Source of the DNA: Bondarzewia mesenterica
Lineage: Eukaryota > Basidiomycota > Agaricomycetes > Russulales > Bondarzewiaceae
Direction: 5' to 3'
Assembly: GCA_004802705.1 (NCBI GenBank)
Contig: SGPL01000034.1
Span: 1-64,000 of the forward strand
Length of the DNA stretch: 64,000 nt
Each line of letters begins with the position of its first letter. Within the stretch, counting starts at the first letter, position 1. The position numbers and the translations under genes are program-made. The notes below the pieces were generated by a model. It worked only from the letters and a program-made list of their open reading frames with translations. It searched no databases and was not told where the DNA came from. Positions 55,771-64,000 of this stretch are shown here, one piece after another.

Positions 55771-57810
55771 TCACAATGCACATCCTTCCCATTTTCCAAC
55801 GCTTCTACCCATGAGAAGGTCTACAAACCAAGTGCCATTTAGGTGTTCGGACAAATTGGCACCGACTTCGCATAGGCGTTGAAGAAGACACTGTTCCATC
55901 TCGTCTTTCAGGAGTTGTATAAGCTGTGGTATAGACGAGATGGGAAGCGTGGCTTGCGACAGATGCGCAGTGAGAGAGGAGGGTGAATGAAACGTAAGGC
56001 GCAAGGTGCGACTGCGGGATTTGGATGTAAGATGAGAGACGAGCGCCGACCTCATGAATTTCCAGACGTACCTATCGTCTATTCGAATTATAGCTTCACC
56101 TCCGATGCGACTGGCATCACCTTCACTGAGCAGTCGCACTACCTCCTCTCCATTCTCCCCGACGAAGTTGAAGTGAAACTTTGTTGCGACGCCTACGTTT
56201 CGCAACGCGGTGACAATATGACTCATCTCCCCATGTATTCGTTCGCAGAATACTTGGTATTGGAGAAGGTCAATAACGGGCTGTAAGACAACAGCAGCCG
56301 AGGACATGAATGGTCCAAGTGTAGTGCGCATTGAAGCTCCACTAAGTCGCCGGTTTTTATTGTGCGTGTGGACTTTGAGAAGAAGGATGTGGAGGAGGGA
56401 ATAGATGAGATCGCATTTTGCTTCGTTGATGGGGTCTGCGCTAATCTGGGAAGACGACTCCACGACGACCCTATCTACCTAGTGCACTTCTGCATCAAAC
56501 GGCAAGTTGCGCATTGTATCTGGAGGAAGAAGACATACCAGTTCAAATCTCAACTCGACATTCTGAGCAGCTTCCAAGACAATAAGCCTCTCGGAAACGC
56601 TGGCGGAAGCGGTGGGCAGATTCCCGGCATCTTTGATCAGAACGGAAAATATTTCTTGTTCGACCACTTCGCGTTGTGCATCTCGTAAAATCGCGTCCAA
56701 AGAGCCATCACGCTCTAGCCGTACATGATTGAAGGAGGAAGTCTCGTTCCCTAGCGAGTCCATAGTGGAGAGGGAGATGCGAAGAATGGTTCGTTGTCTT
56801 TGGGGAAAGATGATTGGCCCCAATCTTGTGTCATAAGATGATAACTGCCCAAGGGCCTTGCGTTGAAATGCAGGCGACGCTGTGAAGGTGTTATAAAGCT
56901 GCACGAGAAAATAATACTAGAATGCGTACATTCTTCTAAACCGAAAGATATCAAAAAATCCTTTGTCGTTCTGTCGGAACCTCTCCTTACTGGAGCACCA
57001 AAGGGAAGGGGAGCAGGAATTAATCCCCAGTTTCGTCGTCTGACCTTCAGAGAGTCCATCCAATACCTCTCTCCTAAATGCCTCCCCCGTTCAATGCTAT
57101 CTGCGGCAGATCTGAACAGATCGGCAGCCTTCCTCAATGCCTCATCCTTTCCCCCTACCACAAGTTGTGCATTGAAGGACTGCACGGATGGGATTGCGGG
57201 AGTGACGGATATCGAGGACGATGTCAGAATGCCAGGTGGAGGAGCAAGGGCGGGTAACGAATCAGCGTTCAGGGCAACGCTTACTGTAGAGGAAAGAAAG
57301 AGGGACAACACGTCCCTCGACAGGGTCATTTCACCAAGAGCAATGCTGACTTGAGATGAATCATCTATCCCGTGCGTTATGGAACCTCACTTACTTACTG
57401 TAATTGTGGCAGGATTTCCATCCGCATCTTGTACAATTCTTCAGAGGACATAGGCTTGATTTCCAAAGATTCTAATTTCTCGTCTTGAAGGCTGGCCCCC
57501 TCAGCTTCGCCATCTCCGGTTGCAGATGCCATCGTCTTTCTCTGTTGTTCGTCTTGCTCGAAGAAGTCCAATCCTCGCTCCTGGAAAACTCGCCTCAGGC
57601 TCTCTCCGAGCTTCGCTCCAGGACTTTCATTTCTACACAAGAACAGTTGATTATTGCATCTGATAATGATAGCAAATTGGCTTACGGTTCGTAGACGTAT
57701 TCTCCATCTGGCAAGATATCGAGGACGACTGGTAAAGACAGACCCTTGTCATTCTTATACGGCTGCTCCAGAGATAACTTAAGCTTCTTCCACGACGGCT
57801 CTTGTTCCAT
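55771..57810 (-). CDS. MED17: Mediator complex subunit 17
   Basis: ATG 57808-57810 gives MEQEPSWKKLKLSLEQPYKN, then LSLPVVLDILPDGEYVYEP. The second exon encodes LGESLRRVFQERGLDFFEQD, then a linker to SSEELYKMRMEILPQLQ. A later exon has the family-defining ALGEMTLSRDVLSLFLSSTV, WGLIPAPLPFGAPVRRGSDR and TKDFLISFGLEE, joined to SPAFQRKALGQLSSYDTRLG. Then come LRISLSTMDSLGNETSSFNH, RLIVLEAAQNVELRFELV and the long C-terminal exon ending KWEGCAL at 55771. Med17 (yeast Srb4) is the essential scaffold of the Mediator head and contacts RNA polymerase II. Domain order and length are normal for the family. Confidence 0.93.
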
Positions 57811-58069
57811 TATGTATCTGAGTATGCAGGCTGCAAGAATGAAACTAAGATGGGTGCTGAGTTCAACAAACGAGCGGCCGTAAGTAAATGAACGTTGACA
57901 AGAGCATCATCAAGACGGGATTACGTGAATCTTCATGCATGCGTGACTGTAGGTGGCTGTGAGTCAGAGGAGCTGCTTTATTTAGACTGACCTCGAAAGT
58001 CTTCCTTTCAGCATCTCACCCGACCTCACGTCGTGCCGTGGCTTGCCACGCCTTTCTCAGTCTTATTTC

Positions 58070-61000
58070 ATGGTCAGATCAGCTAACTACGCCTCAAATG
58101 CTGAAGAATCCGGTCATTCGTCCATGAAACGTAGAATGCTTGATGACGAGGATTCAAATAATGGAGGCTCGAAGAAGCCGCGAACTAGAGTCAGGTAGGC
58201 AGCTATCCATGCGCACTGGGAGGATCAATCAAAGTGAATATATCACTACAGCTATTCCTGTGGTGAATGCCATCGCCGAAAGCAAAAGGTACCAGTCCCG
58301 TGCCGCCGTAATATCGATATCTAACGCATTCCATGTCCGTCCAGTGCAATCGTCAGATTCCCTGTTCGCATGTGCGCCTCGGTCTCTTGGTGCAGCCATC
58401 CTTGCTCAATTCTCAATTATTCTTTCTAGTGCATAGCTCGCAAAGTTCCAGAGCTGTGCAAAGCTTACACACCTGGTAAACCGGATCAAGACATTTACTT
58501 GCGCTTAGCCCGCCTGGAGCACATAATCGAATTGGCATTGCCTCAGTATGCCTCTGGGTTAAATGGCCTGTCGTCTTTGGAAAACATAGGAAAAGACCAC
58601 GATCGATCCTTGTCGCCAAGTCCAGATGAGGGCGCTCGTTCTCATACCGGTGATCAGGATCCCAGTGGAGGGACATTCCAAAGTGGAAAATGGTATGGGA
58701 ACAGCGCGTCCGGCAGTGTTGCCCCTGCCTCCGTCTTAGAACAGGTGCGATATATTACTTTCAGATGCCGTTCTGTGACGTTGACTCGCTGGTCTAGTTG
58801 CAAAATGTTGTGCCAGGATCCGATAACCGGTTGCGTTCAAGCAGTACCGAAGGAGCCAACGGCGGTTTGTCTGGAGATATTCTGCATCCGAGCCTTTCCA
58901 TCCGCGACGATTCAAAGGCACATGTAGTCGCAAATTTTATCATCGACTCTGTACGACAAGACTCTGAAGCAACAGCTGCTGACAATTTGAAGACCTTGAT
59001 ACAAGACTGTGGAGTTCCTCCACACAAGATCACAGAGCTCGTGCAGGAACTTCCTCCGCAACGGTTTTCGGACGTACTCGTTGATTATTATTTTAGTGCA
59101 GTGTAAGTTCATTTATTTATTTTCTGTCCTCAATCATGAAGTCGTTTTAATACTTGAAACCTTGCTTTGCAGAAATTGGACTCGGTATCCTATTTCGGAG
59201 CGAGATTTTCGTCAATCATATGCTTCTATCTGTTCCAATGGTACTGCTGCCCATCCCAATGATGTTCGATTTCTTCCTCTCCTATTTGTCATCCTGGCGA
59301 TTGCTGTGAGGCTGGCTCCTGAGCATGTCGCTGGGGATGCCAGGACTCGAAGATTGACATCTCTTCGATATTATTGGTCATGTAAGCTATGCTGCTGTAT
59401 AGGCTGCACAACATGATTGACGTTTTCATTAGCTCGACGATCTGTCTTGATTGCTGCTGCCATTCAACCCGATTGCTTAGACATGGTACTGACTCGGTTG
59501 TTGGTGAGTTCAATTATCCTTTTCTTATTTTCTGCATTTTCTCATCATGAGAAGAGCGCTCGCTTTCTCACATTTGATCGTCGCATAACGGAGTGCTGGA
59601 GTCAATTGGGTGCTGCCGTCCGTACAGCTCAAGCTCTTGGACTTCATCGAGACGGTGCTAGTATGGTGAGCAAGGTGAACCTCATATTCTTCATTCTGAG
59701 TGCCGTCGTGACTGTCCGACTAGGGTATGGATCCTGCTCAAGTGGAATATCGTCGTCGAGTCTGGTGGGTTCTATAGCCCTGATTCATTCTTCGGTTCGG
59801 TCTCCTAACATTATGTTATGTATCTTGGATGATTGTAGGGCCTATCTTTACCATGCCGATCGCTCATATGCTCTTGTACTGGGGAGGCCGAACGCCATTC
59901 AAGATGCTTACACTTCTACTCAGCCTCCCTTGAACGTGGAGGATGAGATTACGTTGGTTGAAATCCGAAATCCTCCTCCCCTCAATACGCCAACCAGAAT
60001 GACCTTTGTCATCTTGCGTCACACGCTCGCGTCCATAATTGGCAGGATTGTACACCACTTCCAGCAAGTTCGACAGCACAGTCATTATTCTGATGTTTTG
60101 GCCCTCGACGACGAACTGCTGAAATTCGCCCATTCCCTCCCTCCTCACTTCGCATTACAGCCCGACACATCCCTTGATGACAGCTTGACGTACATTCCCG
60201 CGCATCGCTTCCTACTCGTCACCGAAGTGCTCTTCGTCCGCATCAGTCTTCATCGACCGTACTTGCTGCGAAGGCTGAGCTCAGATCGTTACCTTCGTTC
60301 ACGACGAGCATGTTTTGAGTCAGCTAAGAAAGATTTCGAGATTCGAAAAACATTCCGAGAGAAGATACCCAAAGAGATTCGGGATTCCCTTCACAGCGCT
60401 TACCGAGAGTTTCAGAGTGCCATGATCAGCGGCATCTATCTGGTGCTAGAACCCAGGGGCAGTCTGGCAGAGACAATGCACGCCATTATGGATTCTTTCC
60501 TACAAGAACATGAAGGTGTTCGGGAGATGGATGAGACCACGAGACGAGAGCTGAAGATCATCGAATTCCTGAAGACGAAGTCTTCACAAGTGGAGGAAGG
60601 GACTGTCGGCGAAGCTTCTCGACTGGAGGATATCCCAACCCGGTCGGCATCTGCGCCCGCTGCAGATGCTCAGCTTTTATTGGGTATCCAGCGACCGGCT
60701 TCCAGGGTTCCATATACGTTCTCTTCCTCATCTCCGAAAGAGTTTCCTCCACTCAATCTTACTATGTCGACATCGCCTCAGGCTTTAATCGAACCTACAT
60801 CCTCCCTCGCAAACAGCATCTTGCACTCTCCAGCTCTTCAAAGAGTGCAGCAGCAGGGCGAACAAAATGACGGACAAAGTACTTCGAAATCAGGTAGTCC
60901 CAATGCGGATGACGAGTCGTCCGCAGCACAATCTCTCCTCGACCATTGGTTGGGTTTCAGTAGCGGTGCTGTTAGCAGTGATGCTGGTATGGACGCGTCA

Positions 61001-61185
61001 GCCAGCCTCGCAGGTTTACCCTGGGGAGGCTTTGGAAGTGCTGACCTGTCGGGGTGGTTCGGATCGACTCCATCGATGGTCATGACCCCAATTCTTCGAT
61101 GCCCAGTCTGGATGGTTCGGATTGGACTTACTGGGAGACGCTGGTCGACGAGATTCGTGGGGGCCCAGTACAGATAGGCCCGTAG
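58070..61185 (+). CDS. Zn2Cys6 fungal-specific transcription factor
   Basis: Exon 1 (58070-58194) starts MVRSANYASNAEESGHSSMK and is basic (KKPRTRV). The zinc cluster is assembled from exons 58252-58288, 58345-58371 and 58430 onward: SYSCGECHRRKQK, CNRQIPCSH, then CIARKVPELCKAYTPG. This gives Cys spacing C-x2-C-x6-C-x5-C-x2-C-x8-C. A dimerisation helix (DIYLRLARLEHIIELALPQY) follows. The middle-homology region (fungal_trans) includes RTAQALGLHRDG and HRFLLVTEVLFVRISLHRPY. The C-terminus is SLDGSDWTYWETLVDEIRGG, in a shifted frame, with stop at 61183-61185. To reach it, the 59417-61177 frame must change near 61.04-61.10 kb by a 53-nt intron or an indel. Target genes are unknown. Confidence 0.88.
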
Positions 61186-61802
61186 AGACTGGTGTTGTTG
61201 TAACGATATGTCATCGTTGGGTGGCTCGGGCACAGTTGGCTGATGTTATCGCTGTATTTATTCACTGTATCCGTACGTACGTTTTGTCTGTCTGATAATA
61301 TAAGCTCATATATGTTTCTCGTCCTTGCACAAATTTTCTTTTGTACTCCCATCATCGTTATTTATACGAGCTGATACGATCAGGACATGTTACAGCCGGT
61401 GTATTGTAACCTATTGAGCTCCGAGAGAGCGAGAAGTCAGAGCGCTTCAACGCTAGCGTTCATTGAACCTGGTCTTCGTTTATAAGTCTTCAGCACGTAC
61501 TTAGTGTTTGAGAATGAGTACGATCAACAAGGGCAAGCCATAGTCATCATGTACTTGCAGCGCTTCAGCATTGACATGCCCACTCCTATCCGCAATGAGT
61601 GGTCTGGCAGTGTTTTTGACGGTTTGCTGAGATCAGATTCAATGACAAGAGTCGTCGATCATCGAATTATTTGAATTTGAACGCAGTCGCGCAGGGATCT
61701 CGTGACATACCATGCTTATGGCACTTTCAGGTGGCTGAGTTTGTGCAGTCTCCGTACTTGTCTTGAATCTGCAGTGGGCCGTGTTCCAAGTCCGTCTCTT
61801 AT
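61186..61802. other. intergenic region
   Basis: It is the promoter region of the VPS24 gene and the 3' end of the transcription factor. No gene or repeat is supported. Confidence 0.5.
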
Positions 61803-62673
61803 ATGCAGACTATCAACCGCTTTTTATATGGGCCAACTCCAGAAGAGAAAGTGCGTGCGTGGCAATCCAAGCTCCGTCAGGAGTCCAGGGGTTTGGAGAG
61901 AGAGATGAGGCAGGTCGGGCTTCTATTCCCAAACCACCATCTTGTCACTGATTCCTGTACAGCTCGACGTTGAAACAAATAAAGCGCGCAACACTGTGAA
62001 GCAACTTGCGAAGAAAGGAGATGTCAAATCTGCGCGTATCTTGGCTCGCGAGGTTGTGAGGAGTAACAAGCAGAAGGATCGATTGTCTGTTAGCAAGGCA
62101 AGACTGAGCTCTATAGGAACACAGTTGACACAGCAATTAGGTGCGCAATCGGCGTCCGCTCATTACATCTGAATTCTGCGCTCATAATCACCGTTGTTAC
62201 AACTCGAAGCTATGGCCAAGGTTACAGGCTCTCTTCAGAAGTCCACAGAAATCATGAAGCTCTCGAATGACCTCATCAAACTACCACAGATCAGTCAAAC
62301 GATGCGTTACATGAGTATGGAGATGACGAAGGTGCGCTCGCAAAATGAGAGAGTAGAATTTTGATGCTATGATTTATTCAGGCTGGCATTATGGAAGAGA
62401 TGCTTGAGGATACCCTTGAAGTGGATGAAGATGAGGAGATTGAGGAAGAGGCTGATGCTGAGGTGGACAAGGTGTTGTTCGACTTAACGAACGGCAAGCT
62501 TGGCCAGGCTGGCACCGTAGAAACTGAGCTTCCGGTCAGTCTTCAGACAATTATGTTGGCGGCTGCTAACTATGCATTTTCTCTAGTCATCGCAGGAGCA
62601 GCTGGAAGAAGAGGCGGCGGAGAGGGAGATGGAGAAGTATCGAGAGCAGCTAAACGGATTGTTGAGTGGATAG
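61803..62673 (+). CDS. VPS24: ESCRT-III subunit VPS24/CHMP3
   Basis: Start ATG 61803 gives MQTINRFLYGPTPEEKVRAW, then QSKLRQESRGLEREMRQ joined to LDVETNKARNTVKQLAKKGD, VKSARILAREVVRSNKQKDR and LSSIGTQLTQQLAMAKVTGS. LQKSTEIMKLSNDLIKLPQI, TMRYMSMEMTKAGIMEEMLE and the acidic EEIEEEADAEVDKVLFDLTN follow, ending EKYREQLNGLLSG with stop at 62671-62673. The basic N-terminal helix and acidic C-terminus are typical of Snf7-family ESCRT-III proteins, and the R-x-W-x4-R helix start identifies VPS24. With VPS2 it caps Snf7 filaments at endosomes for membrane scission. Five introns are implied. Confidence 0.92.
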
Positions 62674-63526
62674 GAACTGGTAAGGAGCTATGATTTTCTA
62701 TATGACCTTACACCGCTATTGCGCATTGTATTTTCCACCTTTTGTCTACAGATGTATTTATTATGCACCATATTTCAAAAGCTTTGACTGGGAATGTTTC
62801 TAATGATAATAGCATCGGTCGGCAGCATCGGATCTCTCGGGTGGGTGTAAAAACTACATTGTGTGGTATTACGCTCGGTGAGTCAAAAGGATGGCTACAA
62901 GCTAGTCTCCGTAGCGACCTACACAGAAGACAGTCGTTCTGTGTTAAGGCTACAAGCTAATTACGGACTCTTGATCGGTTCACGACTCACCCGAGATGAT
63001 TATTCTCGGTTCTGCCAGGCAGTTATTCCTGGTACCGTTAGGTTCCAGGTCTTGTCTCCAGACTACATATGGGCTGTGACGGCTAGTCTCCCAGTGGCAG
63101 GTTGTAGACACTTCCTTCAACCTTCGTACCTCAGGATATCCGTGTCTGACGTGACGGCTACCTCTGAGCCTCCGTCGCGTCACGCTTCGGATTTTGCCGC
63201 GAACATAGCATTCCCGGCATTTACTTTGGATACATCAGGGGCCAATCAGGAGTGGTACCAGGTGTTCCCCGGAGGGCCGTGATATTATAGTAGTTTGCAC
63301 TTTGCAGACGTGATGCAGTTAAGGTATGTATATACCGCATTGAGATCGGGAAATCTCGATAACTTACGTGTAACCAAAGAGCGATTTACGGGCGGCTAAA
63401 ATCGGCTCGTTTGAGCCGTATGATGTTCTGCACGTGACCATCCGTCCATTTCCGGAGACGGGGAACAACCGACTTCGTAGTTCCCGACCTACCAAAGCAA
63501 ATAGTTCATCTTTCCTCTACATCGTT
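62674..63526. other. intergenic region with an unexplained plus frame
   Basis: It is the promoter side of IDH1. A 139-codon plus frame at 62863-63282 contains GYKLVSVATYTEDSRSV and RLQANYGLLIGSRLTRDDYS. Two GGCTACAAGCTA words lie at 62895 and 62948. I recognise no family and no splice context. Confidence 0.35.
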
Positions 63527-64000
63527 ATGCTGACTTCTCGGTCCTTCGCTGGCGTCGCGCATCGTGCGGTCTCTTACTCACAGGTAGCAAAACCAATTGT
63601 TCTGTCACATTTGTCTCGCCTCTAATACGCGTGTCAGCCTTTTAGACGGTATGCCTCTGCACCGACTGCAGCTTTTGCAGGACAAAAGGGAAGCAATGTG
63701 AGTTCAATCATGGCTTTTGAGTTATGTTTAGTTCATGCACGCTTTGAAGGGCAAATACACTGTAACTCTCATCCCCGGTGACGGTGAGGCGACCAGCTTG
63801 TTCTTGTATTGGGCAACGTTGACCCGCATCATGAACAGGCATTGGACCAGAAATCAGTGAATCTGTCAAAGCTATATATAACGCCGCCAACGTATGTGCT
63901 GTTATAGTATTTTTGCTGCAGTATTTGCATACCTAATATCATTGATAGGTTCCTATTCAATGGGAAGAAGTCAGCGTGAACCCAGTCCTCAAGGGGGGAA
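63527..64000 (+). CDS. IDH1: mitochondrial NAD-isocitrate dehydrogenase subunit 1 (5' part)
   Basis: Exon 1 encodes a mitochondrial presequence MLTSRSFAGVAHRAVSYSQ. The next exon has PFRRYASAPTAAFAGQKGSN. The third has ALKGKYTVTLIPGDG, then IGPEISESVKAIYNAANV, and an exon starting PIQWEEVSVNPVLKGG runs into the right edge. The GKYTVTLIPGDGIGPEIS block is the start of the isocitrate/isopropylmalate dehydrogenase fold, and the VPIQWEEVSV continuation is typical of the regulatory IDH1-type subunit of the TCA-cycle enzyme. The catalytic core lies beyond the window, so the subunit type is likely but not certain. Confidence 0.85.

Overview
The window is nuclear DNA of a filamentous basidiomycete, most likely an agaricomycete. 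Genes are dense and cut by many short (about 50-90 nt) GT..AG introns, and several families are typical of mushroom-forming fungi: a caspase-like C14 protein, an F-box protein, a Zn2Cys6 regulator, an RraA-family aldolase and Helitrons with Pif1-type helicases. The species cannot be named from the sequence.

The left 14.5 kb is accessory, repeat-rich DNA. Positions 1-2330 hold at least four tandem-repeat families (units of 56, 62, about 22-24 and 160 bp). They abut a large AT-rich, decayed Helitron on the minus strand (about 2.3-9.3 kb). It still shows the HUH motif, the two-tyrosine motif and a Pif1 helicase, and ends in a Cys-containing WSCAYDSLFT segment. A non-Helitron piece with its own repeats interrupts it near 5.64-5.89 kb, and single-base Ns litter it. 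Next come a broken DNAJC3/P58IPK-like TPR gene (10.2-11.45 kb), an unknown ORF, a 167-bp duplication, a second, plus-strand Helitron helicase relic (13.2-13.8 kb) and a cluster of a short repeated word (13.87-14.18 kb).

From about 14.9 kb to the right edge the window is ordinary gene space with housekeeping genes: glutamate-cysteine ligase, ATG6/Beclin, caspase-like peptidase, a probable mitochondrial Mmc1-like protein, F-box protein, VanZ-like membrane protein, RraA-like aldolase, translation elongation factor EF-1alpha, a PASK-type kinase, ribosomal eL32, MEMO1, a histidine phosphatase, STM1, the COMPASS subunit SPP1/CFP1, LSM1, tRNA-Ser(UGA), complex I NDUFA5, mitochondrial bL32m, RBM42, ribosomal uL18, MED17, a Zn2Cys6 factor, VPS24, and the 5' part of mitochondrial NAD-isocitrate dehydrogenase. 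An 884-bp non-autonomous DNA element with perfect 33-bp terminal inverted repeats sits between bL32m and RBM42.

Many neighbours are divergently paired over short shared promoters: VanZ-like/RraA-like, NDUFA5/bL32m, RBM42/uL18, MED17/Zn2Cys6 factor and Mmc1-like/F-box. Translation and mRNA metabolism are well represented (TEF1, eL32, STM1, LSM1, bL32m, uL18, tRNA-Ser). Exon limits were read by eye from protein-family continuity and splice consensus. Outer coordinates are firmer than internal ones. No clearly new defence or biosynthetic system was found; the best candidates for novelty are the inverted-repeat element at 51.1-52.0 kb, the insertion inside the Helitron, and the Helitron C-terminal Cys segment.
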